Part shown: piece by piece, positions 18,044 to 29,384 of the stretch
How positions within the stretch are numbered: the first letter of the stretch is position 1
How the letters are laid out: each line of letters opens with the position of its first letter
Assembly (NCBI GenBank): GCA_027704905.1
Contig: JANIIK010000742.1
Span: 62,001-126,000 of the forward strand
Direction of reading: 5' to 3'
Source: Muraenolepis orangiensis
Taxonomy: Eukaryota; Chordata; Actinopteri; Gadiformes; Muraenolepididae
Length of the DNA stretch: 64,000 nt
Notes under the pieces: model-generated
What the model was told of the DNA's origin: nothing
The model's database searches: none
Seen by the model: the letters and a program-made list of their open reading frames with translations, nothing else
Translations under genes and position numbers: made by a program

Positions 18044-21000
18044 TAGTTGTATATTATATTTTGTAGTTGAGGTAGTAGTGGTAGATAATATGTGTTAGTT
18101 GAGTTAGTAGTAGTATATGATATGTGGTAGTTGAGTTAGTAGTAGTATATGATATGTGGTAGTTGAGTTAGTAGTAGTATATGATATGTGGTATTTGAGT
18201 TCGTAGTTGTATAAAATATGTGGAAATTTAGGTAGTAGTAGTATATAATATGTGGTTTTAGAGGTAGTAGTAGTATGTAGTATATTGTAGTTGAGTTAGT
18301 TGTAGTATATAATATGTGGTAATTGAGATAGTATTTGTATAAAATATGTTGTAGTTGAGGTAGTAGTAGTATATAAGATGTGGTAGTTGAGTTAGTAGTA
18401 TTATATAATATGTGTTAGTTGAGTTAGTAGTAGTATATAATATGTGGTAGTTGAGTTAGTAGTAGTATATAGTATGTGGTAGTTGAGTTAGTAGTAGTAT
18501 ATAATATGTGGTAGTTGAGGTAGTAGTAGTATATAACATGTGGTAGTTGAGGTAGTAGTAGTATATAACATGTGGTAGTTGAGTTAGTAGTAGTATATAG
18601 TATGTGGTAGTTGAGTTAGTAGTAGTATATAATATGTGGTAGTTGAGGTAGTAGTAGTATATAACATGTGGTAGTTGAGGTAGTAGTAGTATATAACATG
18701 TGGTAGTTGAGGTAGTAGTAGTATATAATATGTGGTAGTTGAGGTAGTAGTAGTATATAATATGTGTTAGTTGAGTTAGTAGTAGTATATGATATGTGGT
18801 AGTTGAGTTAGTAGTAGTATATGATATGTGGTAGTTGAGTTAGTAGTAGTATATGATATGTGGTAGTTGAGTTCGTAGTTGTATAAAATATGTGGAAATT
18901 TAGGTAGTAGTAGTATATAATATGTGGTTTTAGAGGTAGTAGTAGTATGTAGTATATTGTAGTTGAGTTAGTTGTAGTATATAATATGTGGTAATTGAGA
19001 TAGTATTTGTATAAAATATGTTGTAGTTGAGGTAGTAGTAGTATATAAGATGTGGTAGTTGAGTTAGTAGTAGTATATAATATGTGTTAGTTGAGTTAGT
19101 AGTAGTATATAATATGTGGTAGTTGAGTTAGTAGTAGTATATAGTATGTGGTAGTTGAGTTAGTAGTAGTATATAATATGTGGTAGTTGAGGTAGTAGTA
19201 GTATATAACATGTGGTAGTTGAGGTAGTAGTAGTATATAACATGTGGTAGTTGAGGTAGTAGTGGTAGATAATATGTGTTAGTTGAGTTAGTAGTAGTAT
19301 ATGATATGTGGTAGTTGAGTTAGTAGTAGTATATGATATGTGGTAGTTGAGTTAGTAGTAGTATATGATATGTGGTAGTTGAGTTCGTAGTTGTATAAAA
19401 TATGTGGAAATTTAGGTAGTAGTAGTATATAATATGTGGTTTTAGAGGTAGTAGTAGTATGTAGTATATTGTAGTTGAGTTAGTTGTAGTATATAATATG
19501 TGGTAATTGAGATAGTATTTGTATAAAATATGTTGTAGTTGAGGTAGTAGTAGTATATAAGATGTGGTAGTTGAGTTAGTAGTAGTATATCATATGTGTT
19601 AGTTGAGTTAGTAGTAGTATATAATATGTGGTAGTTGAGTTAGTAGTAGTATATAGTATGTGGTAGTTGAGTTAGTAGTAGTATATAACATGTGGTAGTT
19701 GAGGTAGTAGTAGTATATACCATGTGGTAGTTGAGGTAGTAGTAGTATATAATATGTGGTAGTTGAGTTAGTAGTAGTATATAATATGTGGTAGTTGAGT
19801 TAGTAGTAGTATATAACATGTGGTAGTTGAGGTAGTAGTAGTATATAACATGTGGTAGTTGAGTTAGTAGTAGTATATAACATGTGGTAGTTGAGGTAGT
19901 AGTAGTATATACCATGTGGTAGTTGAGGTAGTAGTAGTATATAATATGTGGTAGTTGAGTTAGTAGTAGTATATAATATGTGGTAGTTGAGTTAGTAGTA
20001 GTATATAACATGTGGTAGTTGAGGTAGTAGTAGTATATAACATGTGGTAGTTGAGGTAGTAGTAGTATATAACATGTGTTAGTTGAGGTAGTAGTAGTAT
20101 ATAATATGTGGTAGTTGAGTTAGTAGTAGTATATAACGTGTGGTAGTTGAGGTAGTAGTAGTATATAATATGTGGTAGTTGAGTTAGTAGTAGTATATAA
20201 TATGTGGTAGTTGAGTTAGTAGTAGTATATAACATGTGGTAGTTGAGGTAGTAGTAGTATATAACGTGTGGTAGTTGAGGTAGTAGTAGTATATAATATG
20301 TGGTAGTTGAGTTAGTAGTAGTATATAATATGTGGTAGTTGAGTTAGTAGTAGTATATAACATGTGGTAGTTGAGGTAGTAGTAGTATATAACATGTGGT
20401 AGTTGAGGTAGTAGTAGTATATAACATGTGGTAGTTGAGGTAGTAGTAGTATATAACATGTGGTAGTTGAGGTAGTAGTAGTATATAACATGTGGTAGTT
20501 GAGGTAGTAGTAGTATATAACATGTGGTAGTTGAGGTAGTAGTAGTATATAATATGTGGTAGTTGAGTTAGTAGTAGTATATAATATGTGGTAGTTGAGT
20601 TAGTAGTAGTATATAACATGTGGTAGTTGAGGTAGTAGTAGTATATAACATGTGGTAGTTGAGTTAGTAGTAGTATATACCATGTGGTAGTTGAGGTAGT
20701 AGTAGTATATAACATGTGGTAGTTGAGGTAGTAGTAGTATATAACATGTGGTAGTTGAGGTAGTAGTAGTATATACTATGTGTTAGTTGAGTTAGTAGTA
20801 GTATATAACTTGTGGTAGTTGAGTTAGTAGTAGTATATAACATGTGGTAGTTGAGTTAGTAGTAGTATATAACATGTGGTAGTTGAGGTAGTAGTATATA
20901 ACATGTGGTAGTTGAGGTAGTAGTAGTATATAACATGTGGTAGTTGAGTTAGTAGTAGTATATAACATGTGGTAGTTGAGTTAGTAGTAGTATATACCAT

Positions 21001-21796
21001 GTGGTAGTTGAGTTAGTAGTAGTATATAACATGTGGTAGTTGAGGTAGTAGTAGTATATAACATGTGGTAGTTGAGGTAGTAGTAGTATATACCATGTGT
21101 TAGTTGAGTTAGTAGTAGTATATAACATGTGGTAGTTGAGTTAGTAGTAGTATATACCATGTGGTAGTTGAGTTAGTAGTAGTATATAACATGTGGTAGT
21201 TGAGGTAGTAGTAGTATATAACATGTGGTAGTTGAGGTAGTAGTAGTATATAATATGTGGTAGTTGAGGTAGTAGTAGTATATAACATGTGGTAGTTGAG
21301 GTAGTAGTAGTATATAACATGTGGTAGTTGAGTTAGTAGTAGTATATAACATGTGGTAGTTGAGGTAGTAGTTGTATATAACATGTGGTAGTTGAGGTAG
21401 TAGTAGTATATAACATGTGGTAGTTGAGTTAGTAGTAGTATATACCATGTGGTAGTTGAGTTAGTAGTAGTATATAACATGTGGTAGTTGAGGTAGTAGT
21501 AGTATATAACATGTGGTAGTAGTAGTATATAACATGTGGTAGTTGAGGTAGTAGTAGTATATAACATGTGGTAGTAGTAGTATATAACATGTGGTAGTTG
21601 AGGTAGTAGTAGTATATAACATGTGGTAGTTGAGTTAGTAGTAGTATATGACATGTGGTAGTTGAGGTAGTAGTAGTATATACCATGTGGTAGTTGAGTT
21701 AGTAGTATATAACATGTGGTAGTTGAGGTAGTAGTAGTATATAACATGTGGTAGTTGAGGTAGTAGTAGTATATAACATGTGGTAGTTGAGGTAGT
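18044..21796 (+). repeat. large 32-bp array with higher-order structure, 3' of V2
   Basis: About 115 units of the 32-bp minisatellite. The left half contains a higher-order block: the marker GTTGTATAAAATATGTGGAA recurs at 18206, 18878 and 19390, spaced 672 and 512 bp, exactly 21 and 16 units. The right half mixes TGAGGTAG and TGAGTTAG units and has some 16- to 29-bp unit deletions near 20890 and 21515-21590. Confidence 0.95.
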
Positions 21797-21962
21797 ATCT
21801 GTATATTCCATAGTGTAGAGCAGTATAAAGCTGGTTCTTGGTTGAGGCCCCTGGTTAGAGCAGCTCTGTGCTCAGTGCTCTGTGTCAGAGTCTCTTCCCC
21901 CTCAGCAGCTGCAGCAGGTTCCTGCTGTAACGACTCAGTGACTACACAGTCTGACTGAGGGA

Positions 21963-21990
21963 GGTTTATGTACGGCTCTCAATCACTGTG
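21963..21990 (-). promoter_or_regulatory. V2 12-RSS
   Basis: Heptamer CACAGTG (21990-21984), 12-bp spacer, nonamer ACATAAACC (21971-21963), identical to V1. Confidence 0.96.
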
Positions 21991-22468
21991 TGAACACACT
22001 AACACTGTTAAGGTAGTGGCGACTCTGACAGTGATAAACTGCTGCGTCTTCAGGCTGGGCTCCGGCGATGGTCAGTGAGAAGTCAGTGCTGCCTCCACTG
22101 CCACTAAACCGAGCTGGTGCTGGTGATACAAGTTGGCTTATCAATTTCATGATGAGCTTGGGGGTTTCACCGGGTTTCTGTTGGTACCAGTATATGCGAT
22201 CACCATAACTACTATCGGTATAAACCGCTGGGTTGGTTTTACAGGTCAGAGTGACTCTGGATCCTGCAGTAAAAGTCACTACTGGTGGCTGGGTCACAGT
22301 CACCTGACTGCTGGTTCCTATAGAAAACAAACAAACATAACATGGAGTCATCCAACAGAAAACACAAGCAAACACAGACGGGTGGTCCACGTGTGGATGG
22401 AGAGGAATGAACCCACCTGTTAAGGATCCACAGACCACTGTCCAGAAAAGGATGGTGAGGTGGTTCAT
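21991..22468 (-). CDS. IgL V segment 2 (germline, kappa-like)
   Basis: Leader exon 22468-22417 (MNHLTILFWTVVCGSLTG), 99-bp intron, V exon 2 at 22317-21991 (327 bp). Exon 2 shows QVTVTQPPVVTFTAGSRVTL, Cys in TLTCKTNPAVY, a CDR1 with TDSSYGDR, WYQQKPGETPKLIM, SGSGGSTDFSLTIAG and Cys in VYHCQS. The germline CDR3 end is RHYLNSVSVF. Open and apparently functional. It is most similar to V3. Confidence 0.95.
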
Positions 22469-22532
22469 GGTTGCCGCGGTTTCTGGGGTGTTGAGTGACA
22501 GCTCAGAGTCCTGCAGTGTTGAACTGAGAGGA

Positions 22533-22577
22533 CTTTTAAACCCTCTCAGAAGCCCAGTTTCAGCTAAGCATGCAAAG
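22533..22577 (-). promoter_or_regulatory. V2 promoter
   Basis: Octamer-like CTTTGCAT (22577-22570) and TATA-like TTTAAAAG (22540-22533), 37 bp apart as in the other cassettes. Confidence 0.75.
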
Positions 22578-22598
22578 CTTCCTCTCTATGGAAATGAC

Positions 22599-22870
22599 CT
22601 GTTTCCACTCATCACACTGGGGGTGAGAGTGAACCACCTGTTTCCACTCATCTCACTGAGGGTGAGAGTGAACCACCTGTTTCCACTCATCACACTGGGG
22701 GTGAGAGTGAACCACCTGTTTCCACTCATCTCACTGGGGGTGAGAGTCAACCACCTGTTTCCACTCATCTCACTGGGGGTGAGAGTGAACCACCTGTTTC
22801 CACTCATCACACTGGGGGTGAGAGTGAACCACCTGTTTCCACTCATCTCACTGGGGGTTAGGGTGAATGC
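22599..22870 (+). repeat. 39-bp E-box minisatellite upstream of V2, 7 copies
   Basis: Seven 39-bp units with CACCTG at unit junctions. Several units read CATCTCACTG instead of CATCACACTG. Confidence 0.94.
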
Positions 22871-23336
22871 ATACATTCTGGGAGGACCTCTGTATCTCTT
22901 CTACATTCACACTTTATGGAATACGATGTGGATTTAGCTGCAAACAATCAGAATTCATCATCCGTGACTTTTTTCTAATTCATGTTTTTCTTGGTTTGTT
23001 TGACATTCTTAAATGTTCTGCTTCTTTAAAAAAATACAAATGTGCTAGTTTCTTAAAAAAACATAATGATGTATACTAGTATTATCTTTGTAATTCATTT
23101 ACCTATATTTCACTTTCATCTTAATTAAGTTAGGTGAGTGCACTTGAGATAATGGGATAATCAAATGTCTTTCAAATATTTTTTGAATAATACATGCAGA
23201 ATAAAAAGTATAATAATAAAACACTTGAAAAAAGTAACTAACCAGGGCTTGAGTTGATCAAATGTGAATTCCTTCATAGTTTCCTGTGATAAGTTAGTGT
23301 CTATGTGTCAGTGAGATGTGTCTTCAATGGGAGGGA
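22871..23336. other. V2-J2 spacer
   Basis: AT-rich conserved spacer. It shares cassette-4-specific variants such as GTGAGTGCACTTGAGATAAT. No other feature. Confidence 0.7.
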
Positions 23337-23375
23337 GGTTTTTGTACAGACTCTTATTGAGGATGTATCACTGTG
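23337..23375 (+). promoter_or_regulatory. J2 23-RSS
   Basis: Nonamer GGTTTTTGT (23337-23345), 23-bp spacer, heptamer CACTGTG (23369-23375). Confidence 0.96.
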
Positions 23376-23413
23376 GTACACTTTTGGTGGAGGCACCAAA
23401 CTCACCGTTGACT
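23376..23413 (+). CDS. IgL J segment 2
   Basis: 38 bp reading YTFGGGTKLTVD, with a GTAAGT donor. Identical to J1. Confidence 0.95.
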
Positions 23414-23764
23414 GTAAGTACAAGGACACTTTTCTTTATCTGATATAACTCCCTAAACATTACCTTTATATCGAAATAGAACTAAAGAATTGATTATTTT
23501 AATTTATATTCTAAAATATTATATTATAATCTTTTAAACTTCTAAATGTTTGGTTGTTAAGGGCAGTAGACACATATTATTGATTGGAGTTCAGTCACTT
23601 AATGTTATTATTTACATTGTTTTTGTAATGATTTAATTATGATGAACATTCATCATTTATTAAGCATATCATTGATTTACTTTGTACTTCATGAAATGGG
23701 CTAACGAGTATCCTTCAAGTTCAGTTAAGACTTAAAAGTCGTAATTGAATGAATAGAACATTTA

Positions 23765-23774
23765 ATTTGCAAAT
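23765..23774. promoter_or_regulatory. octamer-like palindrome in J2-C2 intron
   Basis: ATTTGCAAAT, as in cassette 1. Enhancer role not demonstrated. Confidence 0.35.
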
Positions 23775-23973
23775 GTATTTCTGTGCTCAAAAGTTCCTAT
23801 TAAATTGTTAGTAAAGTTTTCTGTAGTGTTTTGGCCGAACGTTGAATTAAATATAAGAAAAGGGAAGTGAGAAACGAATCTGAAGAAGTTCTGCCACCTG
23901 ACAGCTGTAGAAACATTCAAATGTGTCTCATGTATTCATTTATATTAATGTGGAAATTTATATAAATTAAATT

Positions 23974-24165
23974 GGTGACAGGATAGCTCTGTGTTTTGGG
24001 ACTTGGGAACCGGAAGGTCCCCGGTTCAAGTCCCCGAAACACCTGGTCACTGTCGAGGTGCCCTTGAGCAAGACCACAGCTTGTAATACTAGGATGGGTT
24101 AAATGAACACATTTCACTGTGTGTGTACATGTATGAGACCAATAAAGAGGATTTAAGATTCAGAA
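23974..24165 (+). mobile_element. tRNA-derived SINE in J2-C2 intron
   Basis: Orthologous copy of the cassette 1 SINE with the B-box GGTTCAAGTCC. Confidence 0.75.
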
Positions 24166-24358
24166 ATATATAAATATATGACACATTTAAATTTTTCAAT
24201 CATTTAAATGTGTCATGGTTTCATTTATATTAATTTCCACATTTCAATCAACAATTCCAACAGTTGATGAATCTTCCAGTCCTCTGTGCTCCCTATGAGC
24301 GGCCATGTTAAGGGAGCCAGTTGTCCACTTGTCTCCTCTCTCTCTCTCTCTCTTCCAG

Positions 24359-24681
24359 TGGGAGTGGTTCAGCCCACGCTGAGCCTCCTTCCTCCCTCCA
24401 GAGTGGAGCTGGAGCAGGGCAGGGCTGCACTGCTGTGTTTGGCCACTGGGGGCTTCCCCTCAGACTGGAAGCTTGGCTGGAAGGTGGGTTGCAGCAGCAG
24501 GTCTGCCGGGGTGTCGGATAGCCCGGGGGTCCTGGGGAAAGATGGCACCTACAGCCGGAGCAGCGCCCTGACCCTCCCTGCGGACCAGTGGAAGAAGGCG
24601 GGCTCAGTGAGCTGTGAGGCCAGTAGGAGCGGCCAGACGCCTGTCACTCAAACCCTGAATCCTGACCAGTGTTCAGAGTAG
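24359..24681 (+). CDS. IgL constant exon C2 (kappa-like)
   Basis: A 323-bp exon after a TCTCTCTTCCAG acceptor, encoding LGVVQPTLSLLPPS through NPDQCSE with a stop at 24679-24681. It has both domain cysteines and the C-terminal Cys. It differs from C1 by GGGTTGC, which gives WKVGCSSRSAG and adds a cysteine in the loop after the core tryptophan; C4 shares this. Intact. Confidence 0.96.
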
Positions 24682-24866
24682 AGAGGCTCCAGCATGGAAG
24701 TAGTGTAGAATACAAATCTCCTCTGACACGTCTGCTTTCTATCTCTCTGTCTAAGGTAGCTGCAGCTTCTGATGACCTCCATCAATATCACATGTCTTTG
24801 AGCCATTAGCATTACGCTCCATGGTCTGTTACCCCTTTGCTTGAGTTTGTCACATGTTGAACATTT

Positions 24867-24872
24867 AATAAA
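24867..24872 (+). terminator. C2 poly(A) signal
   Basis: AATAAA about 185 bp after the stop codon. Confidence 0.8.
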
Positions 24873-25202
24873 GATGTAAAAAAAAACAATGATTTATTGT
24901 CATCATTTCTGATGGTATATCTTCTGTCCATGCTCTAACAAGTATAACACCTCTTCTATTTCTTCATTAAATATTTGACCAGCCGTTTGAATGAAGGGTA
25001 AAGCTGTGGTTTGTCTCATCTCTGAAGGACCAAAGTGTTGCTTGTGTGGCTCTTCTTGGAAGGTGTGTTCACTGGATCCAGTGGACCAGTGTCAGTCATA
25101 GAGACACTGCTGCTGAAATGACCCATGTGTTTCAGACTGACTTCATGTCACTTCATCAAACAGTAGTTCAGGGTGTCCAGGTTTCTGCACATGTAACAGA
25201 CG

Positions 25203-25217
25203 CCAGCAGGTGGCGCT
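25203..25217 (+). promoter_or_regulatory. CTCF-like site 3' of C2
   Basis: CCAGCAGGTGGCGCT fits CCASYAGRKGGCRSY at every position. Confidence 0.62.
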
Positions 25218-25697
25218 GTGCAGTGGTAAACCTCACTCCCCCACACCTAAATAGACGTTCTAGCGATGAAGCTAGGGCCTGTGGGTTTGAGCTCTCACGT
25301 TAGAACGTGGCCTCTCGTGCCGGAGGTGGTCAGTTCCAGTAATAGTAACAGTAACAGTCAGTGGTCAGTGCTGGACACTGACTGTTACACACATACCAAC
25401 TTAGAAACGTGTAGAAGTACGTCTGGAGAGACATTCAGTATCTCTCACGGAGACAGAGGATCCCTAGCATGCTGAGTGGTGGAAACAGTTCCATATTAAT
25501 CATGGTTGAGTTTATTAGTCAAAGACCAAACCGACATCATCTCTTAAAGATGTGGTTCATTAACCGTATTCTGTGAGCAGTGAACCGTAGCTATTCAAAT
25601 GATCTCCAGTTTTAGCTGACGCCCACCTGGGTCTCTAGAGGGACAGGAAGTCAGTGGAGGTTTTCAGAAGAGTCTCTGGAGATTACAGTGAAAGTAG

Positions 25698-25998
<301 letters not shown>

Positions 25999-26093
25999 CT
26001 ACATTCCGGCTCAGTGGTGCCCTCTTGTGTCAAACCATTGTTTTATTACAAGCCATTGCTACAAAGAGTGAATCCAAAACTGTTAGTCAATGA

Positions 26094-26392
26094 TGTAGTA
26101 GTTGTATATAATATGAGTTAGTTGAGTTAGTAGTAGTATATAACATGTGGTAGTTGAGGTAGTAGTAGTATATAACATGTGGTAGTTGAGGTAGTAGTAG
26201 TATATAACATGTGGTAGTTGAGTTAGTAGTAGTATATAACATGTGGTAGTTGAGGTAGTAGTTGTATATACTATGTTGTAGTTGAGGCAGTAGTTGTATG
26301 TAATATGTGATAGTTGAGGTAGTAGTTGTATGTAATATGTGGTAGTTGAGGTAGTTGTATAGTTTTATATAATATGTTGTAGTTTATGTATT
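26094..26392 (+). repeat. 32-bp-type array after C2
   Basis: About nine units. The rightmost contains TGAGGTAGTTGTATAGTTTT at 26347, which reads as mature let-7a lacking four internal bases. Confidence 0.88.
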
Positions 26393-26397
26393 ATCTG

Positions 26398-26881
26398 TGT
26401 AACGGTCTGAAAGACATGTATGTTTAAATATTAATTTCTGTGTTTGCTTATCTGTTCACATTATTGTATTTTATAAAGGTAGAAAATGATTGTTCAATCA
26501 TATAACGTTAATAATCTCTAGGGAACTGAACGTTTATATATGTTAATTTAATACAAATGAAGTCACATGACCCCAGTTGGGTCAAAGGCAATGCATTGTG
26601 GGTCAGAAGCAACATGGTGGCGGAGGAGAGTGCGCGTTTAATGTCCGCCGTCAAATAGACTACATAAGGTTAAGAGGCGCACGCGGTAAATGTGGTTAAT
26701 TTGTTATTAATCTGTTAATATTGAAGACTGATTTTGCCTCGTGTAAACTTTGAATGAATATGTTGTTTACTTTTGTAGTTTACACGGTGTCTTCAGAGAG
26801 AGAGAGAGAGGAGGAGAGAAATAAACCTTGGAAGACATCAGTATGTTTGGTGGCCTAACTCATTGGACCGGTGTAGCTACA
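26398..26881 (+). mobile_element. solo LTR, 484 bp (TGTAACGG family)
   Basis: Begins TGTAACGGTCTG and ends GTGTAGCTACA, with AATAAA near its 3' end. Flanked by ATCTG (26393-26397) and GTCTG (26882-26886), a 5-bp target duplication with one mismatch. The paralogous site in cassette 3 (near 45895) is empty and reads TATCTGTATGTTATATG. The same insertion occurs at 62161-62644. Confidence 0.85.
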
Positions 26882-27010
26882 GTCTGTATGTTATATGTGG
26901 TAGTTGTGTTAGATGTGTGTAAGATGTGGTAGTTGAGGTAGTAGTTTTATATATGTGTGGTAGTTGAGGTAGTAGTTTTATATATGTGTGGTAGTTGTAT
27001 ATAATATGTT
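26882..27010 (+). repeat. short 32-bp-type array
   Basis: Three to four degenerate units with TTTTATATATGTGTGG. Confidence 0.8.
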
Positions 27011-27039
27011 GACTCTTTATCCTGACTTCTCTCCCCTCC

Positions 27040-27440
27040 CTCTGACCTTTCTCCCTTTCTCCCTTCTCTCCCTTCTCTCCCTTCTCTCCCTTCTCTCCCT
27101 TCTCTCCCTTCTCTCCTTCTCTCTCTTCTCTCTCTTCTCTTCCTTCTCTCCTTCTCTCTCTTCTCTCCCTTCTCTCCTTCTCTCTCTTCTCTCTCTTCTC
27201 TCCCTTCTCTCCCTTCTCTCCCTTCTCTCCTTCTCTCTCTTCTCTCCTTCTCTCTCTTCTCTCTCTTCTCTCTCTTCTCTCCTTCTCTCTCTTCTCTCCC
27301 TTCTCTCCTTCTCTCTCTTCTCTCTCTTCTCTCCCTTCTCTCTCTTCTCTCCTTCTCTCTCTTCTCTCCCTTCTCTCCCTTCTCTCTCTTCTCTCCCTTC
27401 TCTCCTTCTCTCTCTTCTCTCCCTTCTCTCTCTTCTCTCG
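27040..27440. repeat. TTCTCCC/TTCTCTC microsatellite
   Basis: Pyrimidine tract of TTCTCTCCC-type units on the plus strand. The paralogues at 46180-46370 and 62810-63125 differ in length. Arg/Glu-rich minus-strand frames are artefacts. Confidence 0.95.
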
Positions 27441-27734
27441 CCCCTCTGTACCCTCCCTCCCACCTTTCCTCCCTGTCCCAAATAGACCTGGTCTTTAACC
27501 CCCCCCCCCACACACACACACACATCCAGCACCAGTCACTTTATCTGTTCATCTCCACTGCTATTGTAAATATGATTTAATCAACATTCTGCACTAAAGG
27601 ATACTTGCACTAAATGTCAAATTCATGTTCTGCTGGTTGTGTTTTGGTGATTATATTATTACTAACTTGTTGTTGATGTATATTGCTCACTGTTGGACTG
27701 TAGAAACTGAATCAGATCTCTATATGTATAACAC

Positions 27735-29384
27735 ATGTGGACATGCACCTCCTCAAGTGATCCACCCTGGATGGTTACCACTGGCCAACAACTCATCAGC
27801 TCCCTCTCCAACTTCACCCCAGCATCGGAATACACCATCTCAGAGCTCATCCGTAAAGCCAAAACCACCACCTGTCAGCTTGATCCTCTTCCCACCACCC
27901 TGGTCAAGGCTTGTCTACCAGCCATAACACCCATGGTCACTGACATAATTAACTCATCCCTCACCTCTGGAATTGTACCCCCCTCCCTCAAACTGGCTGC
28001 AATCACTCCCATCCTCAAAAAACCCGGTACTGACCCAGCCGATCTGAACCACTACAGGCCCATCTCCAACCTACCCTTCATCTCCAAGACCCTTGAGAGG
28101 GTGGTTGCCGCACAGCTTCAGTCCCACCTGGAAATAAATAACCTCCATGAACCCTTTCAATCCGGTTTCCGCCAAAAACACAGCACTGAAACGGCTCTGG
28201 TTAAAATCACTGACGACCTCCTCCGTGCAGCGGACTCTGGACTTCTCACCATCCTCATCCTCCTCGACCTCAGCGCTGCATTCGACACCATTTCCCACCC
28301 ACTACTCCTGGACCGCCTGGCTGGCATTGGGATCACTGGTGTTGCACTCTCCTGGTTCACATCCTACCTCACTGACAGACAACAGTTTGTACAACTCGGG
28401 AACCAAAAGTCAGGGTGTTCTGTTGCACTGGGTGTCCCCCAGGGGTCAGTACTGGGTCCACTCCTATTCATCACATATCTCCTCCCCCTGGGCAAAATCC
28501 TCCGTCACCATGGGGTTCACTTTCACTGTTACGCCGACGACACACAGGTCTACATTTCCTCCAAACCCTCCACTGCCCTGCCCCCCACCTCCCTCACCAC
28601 CTGTCTAGAGGACATCAGGAGCTGGATGAGCAGGAATTTCCTCAAGCTCAACGCTAGCAAAACTGAGGCCCTGCTCATCGGCTCCAAATCCACCCTCACC
28701 AAGTCACAAAACAACCCAGCTCCAAACATCATCATCGACGGCTTCCCCATTCCATTCTCTTCCCAAGTAAAAAGCCTCGGTGTCATTCTGGATGGCTCCC
28801 TCTCATTCGCACCACACATTAAAAATATCACTCGCACTGCCTTCTTCCATCTTCGGAACATCTCTAGAGTCCGCTCATCTCTGTCCCAATCCAGCACTGA
28901 AATCCTGGTCCACTCTTTTGTCACGTCCCGGATTGACTACTGCAATGCACTTCTGACTGGCCTTCCCATCAAACTCCTCAACAGACTGCAAATAATTCAG
29001 AACTCTGCTGCCCGGATCATCACCCGCACTAACTCATCTGACCACATCACCCCCGTTCTCATTCAACTACACTGGCTTCCTGTGCGCTACCGGATTGACT
29101 ACAAAAACCTCTTACTCACCTACAAAGCTCTCCACAATCTAACCCCCATCTACATCACTGACCTCCTTCAGGAGTACACCCCCTCCCGCACCCTCCGCTC
29201 TTCCTCCGTTGGACTTCTCACCGTCCCCCGCTCACGCCTCAGCACCATGGGTGCTCGAGCTTTCAGTTGCTCGGCTCCCAGACTCTGGAACTCCCTGCCA
29301 CTACACATCCGACAGTCTGATTCTATAACAACCTACAAAACCCAACTAAAAACCCATCTGTTTAAACTGGCTTATCCCTTATGA
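27735..29384 (+). CDS. L2-type LINE reverse transcriptase, open frame, 5'-truncated
   Basis: The 549-codon open frame covers most of the reverse transcriptase and the C-terminal region. Motifs in order: LKPGTDPADLNHYRPISNLP-type entry, LEPFQSGFRQKHSTETAL-type (here HEPFQSGFRQKHSTETALVK), LILLDLSAAFDTISHPLL (first Asp), GVPQGSVLGPLLF, HCYADDTQVYIS (catalytic YADD), KSLGVILDGSLSF, and the tail HWLPVRYRIDYKNLLLTYKA. It ends with a stop at 29384. The first ATG lies in host flank, so this is not a natural start; the N-terminal endonuclease is absent. It could only act in trans and is probably not expressed. Confidence 0.85.
   Translation: MWTCTSSSDPPWMVTTGQQLISSLSNFTPASEYTISELIRKAKTTTCQLDPLPTTLVKACLPAITPMVTDIINSSLTSGIVPPSLKLAAITPILKKPGTDPADLNHYRPISNLPFISKTLERVVAAQLQSHLEINNLHEPFQSGFRQKHSTETALVKITDDLLRAADSGLLTILILLDLSAAFDTISHPLLLDRLAGIGITGVALSWFTSYLTDRQQFVQLGNQKSGCSVALGVPQGSVLGPLLFITYLLPLGKILRHHGVHFHCYADDTQVYISSKPSTALPPTSLTTCLEDIRSWMSRNFLKLNASKTEALLIGSKSTLTKSQNNPAPNIIIDGFPIPFSSQVKSLGVILDGSLSFAPHIKNITRTAFFHLRNISRVRSSLSQSSTEILVHSFVTSRIDYCNALLTGLPIKLLNRLQIIQNSAARIITRTNSSDHITPVLIQLHWLPVRYRIDYKNLLLTYKALHNLTPIYITDLLQEYTPSRTLRSSSVGLLTVPRSRLSTMGARAFSCSAPRLWNSLPLHIRQSDSITTYKTQLKTHLFKLAYPL

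Larger units (their letters stand above)
24682..25690 (+). other. C2 3' UTR and 3' flank
   Basis: Conserved flank shared with cassettes 3 and 4. It contains the poly(A) signal, a CTCF-like site, and a stretch (25215-25400) with GTGGGTTTGAGCTCTCACG that may be an old repeat. No gene. Confidence 0.75.

Noticed and set aside
26347..26366. Genuine let-7 miRNA gene
   Set aside because: Four bases are missing from the mature sequence and no complementary star arm is nearby, so a miRNA hairpin is not supported.
27017..27532. Arg/Glu-rich coiled-coil protein (also 46088-46561, 62640-63214)
   Set aside because: Reverse translation of a TTCTCTCCC microsatellite.
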